Source of the DNA: Dinghuibacter silviterrae
Lineage (GTDB): Bacteria > Bacteroidota > Bacteroidia > Chitinophagales > Chitinophagaceae
Direction of reading: 5' to 3'
Assembly (NCBI RefSeq): GCF_004366355.1
Contig: NZ_SODV01000002.1
Location: 2,419,547 to 2,483,546, forward strand
DNA length: 64,000 nt
The notes beneath the pieces were generated by a model that saw nothing but the letters and a program-made list of their open reading frames with translations, had not been told where the DNA came from and did not search any database. Below, in pieces: positions 43,378 through 52,073 of the stretch (positions are counted from its first letter, which is position 1; each line of letters opens with the position of its first letter). The position numbers were made by a program, and so were the translations under genes.

Positions 43378-44666
43378 GCGAGTGTCGTATTAAAAACAGG
43401 TTTTTTTGCGTTGAGGGCCGACCCCTTGTAGGCATACCACGCGATAAATACGTACGCCACTAAAGGTACGATCTCCGCGAGTGCCATGCTGTGTGCATGC
43501 ACGGCAATTAACCCCATGAGGGGCGGGAAGGCCGCGCCCCCGATGATGGCCATGACGAGGATGCCCCCGGCGACCTTGGTGTTGGGACCGAGGTCACGGA
43601 TGCCCAAAGCGAAGATGGTGGGGTACATCAGGGACATAAAGAAGCTGGTCAGGAGTAACGCCCACATGCCTACCGGACCGGGATGCAGAATCGCCACGGC
43701 GACCAACCCTACATTGATCAGCGCATATAGACCCATCAACCGGTTGGGAGAGAGGTACCTCATAAACCAGGTGGCGGAAAAACGGCCCAGCAGGAAGGCG
43801 ACCAGGGTGCCGGTGAGGAAATACCCTGCGGTTTTTTCCGGTTCACCGGTATAGTCTTGTACATATTGGATAAAAAAGCTCCAGGTACAGACCTGGGCAC
43901 CCACATAAAAGAATTGGGCGAGCACGCCCCCGATGAAGTGGGGCTTTTTACCAAGCTCCCGCCAGTTGCCTTTGGGGCCAGCCTCGGTGACGAGCTCATC
44001 CCTGACTTTTGGGAACTTGGTGGCGATCATACAGATAGCCCACACCAGTCCGAAAGCCGCCAGGACAAGGTAAGGCGTCACCACACGCATCGTTTCTTTG
44101 TGCAGGTAGGCGTCATAGGTACCGGCTGCTTTTAGGGCCGCCACGTGGGCCGGGTCGTTTTCGATCCCGGAAAGGATAAAGACTGTGCCGATCAGGACGC
44201 CCAGGATAGCCCCGAACGGGTTAAACGCCTGTGCGAGGTTGATGCGGCGCTCGGCGCTTTCTTCAGGGCCCAGCTCGACGACAAAGCTGTTGGCGCCCGT
44301 TTCGAGAAAGGACAGACCGGAGGCGATCACAAAAAGCGCCACCAGGAAAAGCCCGTATTTGCCCACCACGGCAGCCGGCCAGAACAGGAAACAGCCGATG
44401 CTAAAGAGGAAAAGCCCGATGACCAGCCCCGCTTTGTAGGAATATTTTTTCATGATCAGACCGGCGGGCACGGCCAGGACGAAATACCCCATATAAAAGG
44501 CCGACTGTACGAGCACCGCCTGAAAGCGCGTGAGCTCGAACGACTTCATAAACTGTTTGATGAGGATATCGTTCAGGTTGTTGGGGATGCCCCAGATCAG
44601 GAAGAGCATGGTGACGAGGGAAAAGGCAAGGACATTGCCGGAAGGGATCATGGGCTGCTTGGACAT
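43374..44666 (-). CDS. fucP: L-fucose:proton symporter (MFS, FucP family)
   Basis: 430 residues with twelve predicted transmembrane helices. FucP-defining features are present: NDILIKQFMKSFELTR (Asp33, equivalent to the proton-coupling Asp46 of E. coli FucP) and SGLSFLETGANSFV (Glu122, equivalent to sugar-binding Glu135). It imports L-fucose with a proton through the inner membrane. It is the first gene of the eight-gene fucose operon and is divergent from the AraC-type regulator, with 119 bp between starts that should contain the operon promoter and operator. Confidence 0.93.
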   Translation of the reverse strand: MSKQPMIPSGNVLAFSLVTMLFLIWGIPNNLNDILIKQFMKSFELTRFQAVLVQSAFYMGYFVLAVPAGLIMKKYSYKAGLVIGLFLFSIGCFLFWPAAVVGKYGLFLVALFVIASGLSFLETGANSFVVELGPEESAERRINLAQAFNPFGAILGVLIGTVFILSGIENDPAHVAALKAAGTYDAYLHKETMRVVTPYLVLAAFGLVWAICMIATKFPKVRDELVTEAGPKGNWRELGKKPHFIGGVLAQFFYVGAQVCTWSFFIQYVQDYTGEPEKTAGYFLTGTLVAFLLGRFSATWFMRYLSPNRLMGLYALINVGLVAVAILHPGPVGMWALLLTSFFMSLMYPTIFALGIRDLGPNTKVAGGILVMAIIGGAAFPPLMGLIAVHAHSMALAEIVPLVAYVFIAWYAYKGSALNAKKPVFNTTLA

Positions 44667-44785
44667 GGCAAGTGTTTCGTTTCACCAAAGAAATGCTTTT
44701 TATGCGTGCGCCAGCCCCCCCAGATTATCCGACGCTTAAAGAATTTTAACATCACTATCGGATTTATCCCGATTTTTGTGAATAG
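44667..44785. promoter_or_regulatory. Divergent promoter region of the fucose locus
   Basis: 119 bp separate fucP and the AraC-type gene, and both promoters must lie here. On the fucP strand a TTTCTTTG (near-consensus -7) lies about 20 bases before the ATG. Near 44757-44773 an imperfect inverted repeat ATCGG...CCGAT could be the regulator site. None of this is proven. Confidence 0.45.
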
Positions 44786-45649
44786 ATGCGTGCAGAACTC
44801 CTCAAGGTGCCCCGGCGGCCGGACGATTCCTTTAGCGTCCGGCAACACTTTTCCAACCAGGTCAACAACCGCTGGCACTATCATGTCGAGTTGGAGCTCA
44901 TCCACATCCACCGGGGAAGCGGGACCCAGTTCGTGGGGGACAACATCAAACGCTTTGACGCCGGGGACATCGTCCTGGTGGGCTCCAACCTGCCCCATTT
45001 CTGGCGGTACGACCATCCCGAAACCGACGCCGAAGCACCTTATTCAACCGTCATCCACTTTCGCGATGACCTCTGGGGTGTTCCCTTTCTGCACCTGCCC
45101 GAGCTGCGGCCCGTCAAAGCCCTCCTGACCACGGCCGGACGCGGTATCCTGATCCAAGGCAAGCGAGAGCAGCAACGCCTGGGCGCCCTCATCGGCGAGG
45201 TCCGCGCGGCCGAAGGCCTGGACAGGCTGTTGCGCCTCCTTAAGGTCTTAGGTGAGCTCGCCGCCGCCCCCCGTCCGCAACTCCTCAGCTCCATCGGCTT
45301 CCAACCCGTCTTCACCGAAGGCGAAAGCGAGCGGATCAACGCGATTTATGATTTTACGCTCCAACATTTCCCCGACAATATTTACCTCGAAGACGTCAGC
45401 CGCGTGGCCCAGCTCGTTCCGAATTCCTTTTGCCGCTATTTCAAAGCAAAAACGGGGAAAACCTACTCCCAGTTCGTGACCGAGATCCGCGTCGGCCACG
45501 CCTGCAAGCTCCTGATCGAAGGCAAAGACAGCATCAAACAGGTGTGCTACGCCAGCGGGTTTAATAATTTCACCTCCTTTAATGCCGCCTTCAAACGGAT
45601 CACCGGGCAGGTGCCCCAGGCGTATCAAAGAGCGTTTGTGGAACGCTGA
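44786..45649 (+). CDS. AraC-family transcriptional regulator, probable fucose regulator
   Basis: 287 residues. N-terminal cupin-like sugar-sensing domain (about 20-110: NRWHYHVELELIHIHRGSG, DIVLVGSNLPHFW), a linker, and a C-terminal double HTH (about 185-285) with YLEDVSRVAQLVPNSFCRYFK in the first motif and KQVCYASGFNNFTSFNAAFKR in the second. Divergent to fucP, hence the natural activator of the fucose operon in response to fucose or an intermediate. Its 3' end overlaps the convergent MscS gene by 50 bases. Confidence 0.9.
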   Translation: MRAELLKVPRRPDDSFSVRQHFSNQVNNRWHYHVELELIHIHRGSGTQFVGDNIKRFDAGDIVLVGSNLPHFWRYDHPETDAEAPYSTVIHFRDDLWGVPFLHLPELRPVKALLTTAGRGILIQGKREQQRLGALIGEVRAAEGLDRLLRLLKVLGELAAAPRPQLLSSIGFQPVFTEGESERINAIYDFTLQHFPDNIYLEDVSRVAQLVPNSFCRYFKAKTGKTYSQFVTEIRVGHACKLLIEGKDSIKQVCYASGFNNFTSFNAAFKRITGQVPQAYQRAFVER

Positions 45650-46682
45650 AACGATCCACCGGCAGGCTTTCCGGGTGATACTCCTGCAGAAAGGCAATGA
45701 TTTTTTCCCTCACTTTACACCGCAACTCAAAGGCGTCGCCCGAATTCCGCGCACTGAGCAACACCCGCACTTCCATGACCCGTTCGCGGAGATCGGTCAC
45801 GTGCACGACATTGACGCGTTTGTCCCAGCGCGGCTCGTTCTCCAGGATCTGGTTCACCTCCCGCCGGATCGCGTCTACCGGTGTCCTATAGTCGAGGTAA
45901 AACATCACCGAGGCCAACAGATCGGCCGTGGTACGGGTCCAGTTTTGAAATGGTTTTTCCACAAAATAAGTGATGGGCAGGATGAGCCTCCGCTGGTCCC
46001 AGATGTTCAACACCACATACGTCAGCGTGATCTCCTCCACCCTTCCCCATTCGCCCTCGACGACCAGGACATCATCGATCCGTAACGGTTGTGTAAAGGC
46101 AATTTGAAAACCCGCCAGCAGCGCGCCCAGCGATCGTTGGGCGGCAAACCCGATGATGATCCCCCCCACCCCGACACCCGTGAGCAGGCTCGCGCCCATC
46201 TTGCGCAGTGAGTCGAAGCTCAACAGGATGACACAGGCGGCGACGAGGATGATCAGGACCACCAGGATCTTACGGATAAATTGCAGTTGCGTGCGCACCT
46301 TCCGCTCCTTCAGGTTGATCGGTTTGGAAATGTCGTACCGGTGGTACATATAGTCCTCCCCCACCTTGACCATGGCGATGAGGAAAAAAGCCACGCTGAT
46401 GTCGAAGCAAATCTCCACCGTTTTGTCGATCGGGTCCTTGTAGGGGGTGCCCAGGCGCAGGAAAGGGACTAAGAGGTTGAATAAAAGGAGCGGGATAAAA
46501 ATGTTGATCGGTTCACCCAGGCGCGTAAGCAGGCTTCTCCAAAGACTGAATTGACCCGCCTGTTGCTCTTTGTACCGCCGGCTGATGCGCGCCAGCACGA
46601 ATTTGACCAGCAAACCGGCCGCGATCGCCGCGGCAAAAAGGAGCAGGTCGAAAACCAGGTCGGGAAGGTGGAAGGTTAGCAT
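45600..46682 (-). CDS. Mechanosensitive ion channel, MscS family
   Basis: 360 residues. Two or three N-terminal membrane helices (LVFDLLLFAAAIAAGLLVKF; LFNLLVPFL; AVAFFLIAMVK), then the pore-lining TM3-type helix with alternating Gly/Ala (ASLLTGVGVGGIIIGFAAQRSLGALLAGFQIAF) and the soluble beta domain that starts FTQPLRIDDVLVVEGEWGRVEEITL, which is the classical MscS signature. The C-terminal alpha/beta domain follows. Functions as an osmotic safety valve in the inner membrane. The last 50 bases overlap the convergent regulator. Confidence 0.93.
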   Translation of the reverse strand: MLTFHLPDLVFDLLLFAAAIAAGLLVKFVLARISRRYKEQQAGQFSLWRSLLTRLGEPINIFIPLLLFNLLVPFLRLGTPYKDPIDKTVEICFDISVAFFLIAMVKVGEDYMYHRYDISKPINLKERKVRTQLQFIRKILVVLIILVAACVILLSFDSLRKMGASLLTGVGVGGIIIGFAAQRSLGALLAGFQIAFTQPLRIDDVLVVEGEWGRVEEITLTYVVLNIWDQRRLILPITYFVEKPFQNWTRTTADLLASVMFYLDYRTPVDAIRREVNQILENEPRWDKRVNVVHVTDLRERVMEVRVLLSARNSGDAFELRCKVREKIIAFLQEYHPESLPVDRFSVPQTLFDTPGAPAR

Positions 46683-46712
46683 GCGGGAAGTGCTCCCAAA
46701 AATATGCCAGAG

Positions 46713-47426
46713 CTAGTCGCGCTCGCGTTTGGCGAACAGCCAGCCGACGGTGAATCCCGCCATGAGCTCCGGCATGACCCCGTTACCCCTGCTGTCTTCC
46801 AGCGGAACGATATACCCTCCACCGTAGGTATAATGATACAGCGAGTCCTGGATGTCCTGGGAGATGCCAACGACCGCCTTGCGGAATTTCACACCCACAC
46901 CCGAATAGAGACTAAGGGTAAAATACCGCCAAAAGCTTTTGTCCCAGCAAAACAACAAGCTGACCGTACTGACATCCTTCTCTACCGGGTAATGCACCGG
47001 GCGGCTGTAGTCCTCCGTCTCGTCATGGATGGACGAATCATATTTGGGATAGTAGTCCTCCTCCGTACGCGTATGCCAGTTGTGCATCAGGTCAAGTGCG
47101 ATGGAGTAACGATCCGGTCCGTTGCCTCTAAAGGACCGTTTGAGCCCGACCCTCGCCATATAACCCTGGTCAAAATACAGCCCTCCGCCGCTATAAATGG
47201 ACCAGCGCCTGTTCCATGCCCATTCGACACCTGCTCGGAGACTGCCCCCGTTAGGGTCCAGGGTGGCCAAAGGTTCTATGTACACGGAAATGTAGCGATC
47301 CGGCAGTCGTGGCCAAAAGCCGTTGAAGAGGCTGTCAAACGTGTCCATCGTTCGATGAAAAACAGATTGCCCCTGCGCAAAAGAAGCGCAACAAAGAAGG
47401 GCGATGGCAGTCAGAAGGCGAGGCAT
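46713..47426 (-). CDS. Secreted protein of unknown function, small beta-barrel-like
   Basis: 237 residues with a signal peptide (PRLLTAIALLCCASFAQGQ). The mature part is strand-rich, with alternating hydrophobic residues: YISVYIEPLATLDPNGGSLRA, WSIYSGGGLYFDQGYMARVGL, YFTLSLYSGVGVKF and MPELMAGFTVGWLF. This suggests a small outer-membrane barrel of the kind found as porin-family proteins in Bacteroidota. It is 9 bp downstream of the ABC exporter gene and likely co-transcribed, but no known partner relation can be named. Confidence 0.65.
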   Translation of the reverse strand: MPRLLTAIALLCCASFAQGQSVFHRTMDTFDSLFNGFWPRLPDRYISVYIEPLATLDPNGGSLRAGVEWAWNRRWSIYSGGGLYFDQGYMARVGLKRSFRGNGPDRYSIALDLMHNWHTRTEEDYYPKYDSSIHDETEDYSRPVHYPVEKDVSTVSLLFCWDKSFWRYFTLSLYSGVGVKFRKAVVGISQDIQDSLYHYTYGGGYIVPLEDSRGNGVMPELMAGFTVGWLFAKRERD

Positions 47427-47435
47427 ACGGTTAAC

Positions 47436-49178
47436 CTAAGATACAACTTTCTGGTGCGCCCACAAGTCCTGAAAGGCCTCGCTTTGCGACAGCAGTTGTG
47501 TAAACGTCCCCTCCCCGGCCACGCGGCCCGCTTTTAGGATGTAGATGTAGTCGAAACGATGTAGTAGGTGCAGCCGGTGCATGGACGACACGATAGCTTT
47601 GTCTGCAAAGGCCTCGAAAAGACGCTCGTAGATCAATGCCTCGGTCTTCGGGTCGACGCTGCTGGTCGGTTCGTCCAGCAGCACTACGTCGCTTTCGCGG
47701 GCAGCCAGGACGCCGCGCGCAAGGGCCAGGCGTTGCTTTTGCCCACCAGATAAGTTGACGCCCTTTTCGCGGATGTCCGACTGGAGGCCGCCGGGGAGCT
47801 GGTGGACGACCTCCGCAAAGTGTGCAACGGAGCACACGTGTAAAATGTCCTCCTCCGAAAACGGCAACCCCAGCGTAATGTTGTACGCAATGGTGTTCTC
47901 GAAGATCTCCGGCTCCTGCGGGAAAAGTGTTACCGATTCGTTGAGCGAGTCAAGGTCATACGACGCGTTGTCCACTGTGAATACATATCCGTGTTGTGGG
48001 AGGTATAGCCCCCTCAGCAACGCGAGCAATGTGCTTTTCCCACTCCCGCTCTCCCCAATAAGGGCAATTTTTTCGCCCCGTTTGATCCGGATGTGCAGGT
48101 CGCGGAGGCTTTGAGCCGTGCTATGTGCAAAATTCAATCCGTGTAGTTCCAGGGTTTGCCAGCGTTCCGGCAATTTTTGTGGCGCGTCCGCCCTGTGCGC
48201 TTCCTGATAAGCCTTCGGGATCATCGACGCGTTCTCCACATTGGTATGGTACTGCACCAGGTCCGTATACAACCAGGCCACGTTTTGAAAAACGCTCGTA
48301 AACGTATTGACATACCCCAGCAACGTCACCAGCCCCGCGATCAGGAATACCTGACCCGGCACCCAATGCTGGTATACATACCCCGCGCCCACCACGCAAT
48401 AGATCAGGGTGATCATCATATCCGTGACAAACCACTTCCATTCATTGATCACCGCGCTCCGGCGGAAGGGCCGGAAGATCTGACGCACCTTGGCCAATAG
48501 TCCTTTTTCCATGCTTTGTTCCAGGCGCAGGGTAATCACCGTCATGATGTTCGACAGGCTGTCAAAAAGCGTCGAGCTCACCACGTGCTCCTTTTCGTTC
48601 ACCTCGTCCAGGGCCTTTACAAAAGGCTTGTCAAAACGCATGATGGCCACGACCGTGAGTACCCCCAACCCCACCGCGATCGAGCCAAAAAGCGGCGAAA
48701 AGATCACGATGGCACTCACCGAAAAAAGAAACCGGCAAATCGAATCGATAAACATAAACCCCCGGTCATAAAACTCCCTGAGCGCCTCGTACGCCTTTCG
48801 CACCCGGTTGATCGTCGCCCCGCTATGATGGTCCTGGTGCCACTTTGCCGGCAGGTGCATCACCTGGTGGTAGCGCTCCTGTAGAAAGTTCCGGCTCAAC
48901 CGGAAGGCCAGGCTTCGCTCCATTACCCGCGCCGGGCCGTGCAAACACCACTGGAAAAACTTCAGGGACGTGTATGCCGTGACATACATCAGCGTGTATT
49001 TGAATACGTGCGCGCTATCGTTTTGCAACCGGCCCACGAACCAGCCGAATAACAGGGGGCTCAGGGCGATGATGGCATTCGCAACGACAAACATCGCGTA
49101 TACCAGGACGAAGCGCTTTTTTTCCTTTCGGGCGTAGGTCCAGGCGGTGCGCAGGAGGGAGAGGTAGGGGTTGGGCAT
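47436..49178 (-). CDS. ABC exporter, fused permease-ATPase
   Basis: 580 residues. Residues about 15-310 form a six-helix type I exporter membrane domain (start FVLVYAMFVVANAIIALSPLLFG). The ATPase has Walker A GESGSGKST, the Q-loop in TLFPQEPEIF, signature LSGGQKQRLALARG, Walker B VVLLDEPTSSVD and the switch His in SMHRLHLL. It must act as a homodimer or with a half-partner encoded elsewhere. Substrate cannot be told from sequence; lipid, drug or peptide export are all possible. Confidence 0.93.
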   Translation of the reverse strand: MPNPYLSLLRTAWTYARKEKKRFVLVYAMFVVANAIIALSPLLFGWFVGRLQNDSAHVFKYTLMYVTAYTSLKFFQWCLHGPARVMERSLAFRLSRNFLQERYHQVMHLPAKWHQDHHSGATINRVRKAYEALREFYDRGFMFIDSICRFLFSVSAIVIFSPLFGSIAVGLGVLTVVAIMRFDKPFVKALDEVNEKEHVVSSTLFDSLSNIMTVITLRLEQSMEKGLLAKVRQIFRPFRRSAVINEWKWFVTDMMITLIYCVVGAGYVYQHWVPGQVFLIAGLVTLLGYVNTFTSVFQNVAWLYTDLVQYHTNVENASMIPKAYQEAHRADAPQKLPERWQTLELHGLNFAHSTAQSLRDLHIRIKRGEKIALIGESGSGKSTLLALLRGLYLPQHGYVFTVDNASYDLDSLNESVTLFPQEPEIFENTIAYNITLGLPFSEEDILHVCSVAHFAEVVHQLPGGLQSDIREKGVNLSGGQKQRLALARGVLAARESDVVLLDEPTSSVDPKTEALIYERLFEAFADKAIVSSMHRLHLLHRFDYIYILKAGRVAGEGTFTQLLSQSEAFQDLWAHQKVVS

Positions 49179-49199
49179 CCGGGGGTAAAACTACGGATT

Positions 49200-50855
49200 C
49201 TATTGCTGATCCCCTGAGACGCCTGGGTGAAAGGTGGCGCCGCCGGCATCGATAACGCAAGGTCCGTCGGAAATGATGCCATTGGTATGGAAGGACCACT
49301 TTGTGGCGTGGCTCGCTAAGTCTACGGCAACAAACGACCCGTCGCTGGTGCCATAATACAAAATGCCGTGCGCAATGGTAACCTCGGAAATGGATGGCAG
49401 CGTTCCGACGGGATTGGTAGACGTCCATAGGACGTTGCCGGTTTGCATATCGAATGCATAGACAGCACCGTCATTATTGCCGGCGTAAACAGCGCCATTA
49501 TACGTGACAGGGCTGGAAAATTGTCCACTGGTTCCTCCTCCGTAAGGTCCGGATTTCCAAAGCACGGAACCCGATGCCGTGTCGAAGGCATACATGTAAT
49601 TGTCGTAGCCGGCGATGAAGACTTTGCTTCCAGACACCGTCGGAGAAGTACCGCTTCCAAATGTACCGTCATAATAACGCCATTTGACCGCGCCGGTGTT
49701 GGCGTCCATCGCCACTATTTTGCAAAACTGATCGGCCGCATACACCGTACCACCCACCGCCGCTGGATTTGAATAGCCACTCCCATTATAATAGGTCCAG
49801 ACCGGATTGCCCGTGGCGACATTTAAGGCGACCACAGAAGCATACCCTTCAAAGAGGGAGAAGTACACCAGCCCATTGGCTACCGTAGGGTTGGCATCGA
49901 GAACGTCGGCCTTGAGGTCTTGGGTTACGAATTGCCATTTAACCGCGCCGGTTTGCGCGTCCAGTGCCGTCATGGTCGCGTTGCCGTACATGAAAACCAC
50001 CCCGTTGGTCACCGTCGGATAGGAATACACGGGTTCATAAAAATCGTATTTCCACAGCAATGATCCGTTGGCCGCATTGATCGCATAGAGGTAGCCGTCG
50101 GTACTGCCCACGAATACCGTCCCATTACTCACGGTGGGGCCATGGTCGATGGCTCCGCCCGTAGCGAATTTCCAGCGTTGAAGCCCCGTAGCGGCATCGA
50201 TGGCATACACGTATCCGTCGTCGGAGCCCACAAACACGCTTAGATTGGTGGAGACAAACACCGTATAAGCCGCCATCGAGCCGTCCTCCGCCGTTACGAG
50301 GTACCGCTGGGACGATGTAAAATCAGCTTTGGTACCCGAAGATGGGGAGATGCTGACACCGGTATACGTGATGTACGGCGTCAAATTATCAAGCGGCAGG
50401 TCGCTGCTAAACGGAACGACAATGGTGTCCCCGCTGATGATCCCCTGGATGGTTGCGGTCAGCCCCGGGTTTTCCGTCGGCCGGAAAGCAAAAGAAGTGA
50501 TCGCCTTGGCGTTAGACAGGAATCTCACCGTCACCACATAGGACTGAGTGCTGCCGTCCTGTGCCGTCACCACATAGGTCACCGGCGCCGAAAAATTCTC
50601 TGATTGCCCACTGGCAGGCGTGATCTTCGCTCCCTTATAGGTGATCGTCGGAACAAGTCCGTTCAGGTTGGTGCCCATGGGAACCGCCACCAGTACCGAG
50701 TCCGCACCGATGGTGCTGCCTATGTCCCTCGTCAGCCCCTGATTGGCGGCAGCGGTGAACGTAAAGCTGATGATGTATTTGTCGGAGGACGGATGGTTGT
50801 TGTTCTTGTTGCAGGATAACAACAGTAAGACGGCAGAGGCAAGGAGGATACGCAT
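49200..50855 (-). CDS. PQQ-type beta-propeller lipoprotein with two cadherin-like N-terminal domains
   Basis: 551 residues. Lipobox LLLLSC (Cys15) marks an envelope lipoprotein. Residues about 25-110 and 112-205 are two copies of a DUF5018-like beta domain, each ending in a strand of the form V-x-T/V-A-Q/E-DGS-x-x-x-Y-x-V. The remainder (from about 210) is a WD-like propeller of PQQ-binding repeats, each with the pattern VFVGS-x-DGYLYAI-x-A-x-G-x-x-xW. Such proteins can be quinoprotein-like scaffolds or BamB-like assembly factors; the catalytic residues for PQQ are not evident. It stands alone upstream of the ABC gene. Confidence 0.85.
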   Translation of the reverse strand: MRILLASAVLLLLSCNKNNNHPSSDKYIISFTFTAAANQGLTRDIGSTIGADSVLVAVPMGTNLNGLVPTITYKGAKITPASGQSENFSAPVTYVVTAQDGSTQSYVVTVRFLSNAKAITSFAFRPTENPGLTATIQGIISGDTIVVPFSSDLPLDNLTPYITYTGVSISPSSGTKADFTSSQRYLVTAEDGSMAAYTVFVSTNLSVFVGSDDGYVYAIDAATGLQRWKFATGGAIDHGPTVSNGTVFVGSTDGYLYAINAANGSLLWKYDFYEPVYSYPTVTNGVVFMYGNATMTALDAQTGAVKWQFVTQDLKADVLDANPTVANGLVYFSLFEGYASVVALNVATGNPVWTYYNGSGYSNPAAVGGTVYAADQFCKIVAMDANTGAVKWRYYDGTFGSGTSPTVSGSKVFIAGYDNYMYAFDTASGSVLWKSGPYGGGTSGQFSSPVTYNGAVYAGNNDGAVYAFDMQTGNVLWTSTNPVGTLPSISEVTIAHGILYYGTSDGSFVAVDLASHATKWSFHTNGIISDGPCVIDAGGATFHPGVSGDQQ

Positions 50856-50892
50856 GGAGGGCGGTTTGCAGTGGCAATATACGAAAAATAAC

Positions 50893-51378
50893 TCATGTTT
50901 TCCATGCCGTCGCCGCGTACATCCGGGCGCGCCCGAAGGCAGAGGGGCGGTCGCCCAGGAGGTTGAATTGGTCGTAACCCATGTCTTTGAAAAAACCTTT
51001 CAGTTGTTCTTTGCCGATCGGATATGGGACCCAGGGGTTGGACTTTTGTGTGTCGTATTCGACGATGATGAATCTGGGTGGTTGCAGCCTTCTTATCAAC
51101 GTCCCTTTGTCCTTTACGTAGTGCATGGAATTGGCCATCAGGATGCCGTCCAGGGGTGGCAGGCCTAGCGGGTCCTTTTCGAAGTTTTTTTGTAGGAAAA
51201 GAATGCCCTTTGGCAGGTCCTGGCGGGTTTTGTCTATCGCGTAGATCGTGCTTTCGGGGTGAAGCAAGGTTGCCAGGGCGCGGGTAAAGAGACCGGTGCC
51301 GCAGCCGAGGTCGGCCCATTTTTGGGGGCGGGTGTTGTCAAGAGGGCCTAGAAGGGTGATGGCGTTCTGAAGTGTCAT
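50893..51378 (-). CDS. Class I SAM-dependent methyltransferase
   Basis: 161 residues, a minimal Rossmann-type methyltransferase. Motif I reads WADLGCGTGLFTRALA, an acidic IYAID follows at strand 2, LDGILMANSMHYV sits at strand 4, and RFIIVEYDTQ at strand 5. No substrate-recognition domain is present, so the target is unknown. It is a separate unit between the propeller lipoprotein and the toxin gene. Confidence 0.88.
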   Translation of the reverse strand: MTLQNAITLLGPLDNTRPQKWADLGCGTGLFTRALATLLHPESTIYAIDKTRQDLPKGILFLQKNFEKDPLGLPPLDGILMANSMHYVKDKGTLIRRLQPPRFIIVEYDTQKSNPWVPYPIGKEQLKGFFKDMGYDQFNLLGDRPSAFGRARMYAATAWKT

Positions 51379-51415
51379 CTTCTTTTTTCTCTCAAAGCGT
51401 GTCTCTGCGTCCGGA

Positions 51416-51721
51416 TCAGTATTGTAAAGGGTTCATCTTAGTGTGACGTATGCGGATGATTCGGATTTCCTTTTCTTTGATGCGGTAAGCAATACGATAA
51501 TGGTGTTTTTCAAAAGCCCTCCAGGTGCCGTCATTGTCTATCTTGTATTTATCTGGAGGATGGGATTCCGGCTGGGAAGGGAGTTTACGGGTAAGGGATA
51601 CTATATCGTTCCTCACTTTATTGGCACTCCGTGGAGAACCGGCCTTGATATATTCGTAGATTTCCTTTAGCTGTTGACGGACATCCTCATTCCAAACAAC
51701 CTTCCGAAGTTCTTTTACCAT
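51416..51721 (-). CDS. ParE/RelE-family toxin
   Basis: 101 residues, usual size for the family. The N-terminus KVVWNEDVRQQLKEIYEYIKAGSPRSAN is the ParE/RelE first helix pair, followed by KVRNDIVSLTRKL, and the beta sheet ends with YRIAYRIKEKEIRIIRIRHTKMNP. The Arg-Ile-Arg-His C-terminal strand and the R-Y-IA(Y/F)-R-I segment are typical of the ParE subgroup, which poisons gyrase; RelE-type mRNA cleavage is the alternative. It overlaps the antitoxin gene by 7 bases in the antitoxin-toxin order. Confidence 0.88.
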   Translation of the reverse strand: MVKELRKVVWNEDVRQQLKEIYEYIKAGSPRSANKVRNDIVSLTRKLPSQPESHPPDKYKIDNDGTWRAFEKHHYRIAYRIKEKEIRIIRIRHTKMNPLQY

Positions 51722-51945
51722 GTCTTCATTTCCTTTTCCAGGTCTTCCTGAGTAATGAAGTGCCCGGCATCAATTGCCGCGTCAGCTTCCTCCAACTCCC
51801 TGTTGTACTCTTCGATGGTTTGGGGTTTGATGTCGTCTTTTCGGCCTTTCAAGAAGGTTTTCAGCATTTGGATGACAGACTTTTTTTCAGCTTCATTGAG
51901 CTGGATAAAGTAGCTGTACATCTCCTGATCCAAAGCTTTTGCCAT
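51715..51945 (-). CDS. Antitoxin of the ParE/RelE pair
   Basis: 76 residues, acidic, mostly helical (ALDQEMYSYFIQLNEAEKKSVIQML, then a polar linker and EELEEADAAIDAGHFITQEDLEKEM). The C-terminal AAIDAGHFITQEDLEKEM fits the toxin-wrapping antitoxin tail that often ends in the (I/F)-x-(T/S)-x-(E/D)-E-(L/V) pattern. The first half would carry a DNA-binding element, but no clear HTH or ribbon-helix-helix could be recognised. It precedes and overlaps the toxin, and a palindromic operator with a good promoter lies just upstream. Confidence 0.82.
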   Translation of the reverse strand: MAKALDQEMYSYFIQLNEAEKKSVIQMLKTFLKGRKDDIKPQTIEEYNRELEEADAAIDAGHFITQEDLEKEMKTW

Positions 51946-51952
51946 AACACTG

Positions 51953-51966
51953 ATTTGTATACAAAT
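51953..51966. promoter_or_regulatory. Perfect 14-bp palindrome, likely TA operator
   Basis: ATTTGTATACAAAT is an exact palindrome 7 bases upstream of the antitoxin ATG and overlaps the -7 box on the minus strand, the expected place for autorepression by an antitoxin or antitoxin-toxin complex. Confidence 0.6.
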
Positions 51967-51993
51967 TTACTTTTTAAAACCGAGCCAACCAAA
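51962..51993 (-). promoter_or_regulatory. Promoter of the toxin-antitoxin operon
   Basis: On the minus strand TTTG (51990-51993) and TAAATTTG (51962-51969) are separated by 20 bases, an excellent fit to the Bacteroidota -33/-7 consensus TTTG/TAnnTTTG. The -7 box overlaps the palindrome at 51953-51966. Confidence 0.65.
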
Positions 51994-52073
51994 CGGGTGG
52001 CGTTTTGCTAACGTCCCAAGGCATTACGTCTGAAGAATTTGGAAATCAAATCATTGCTGTATATTTATAAGCG

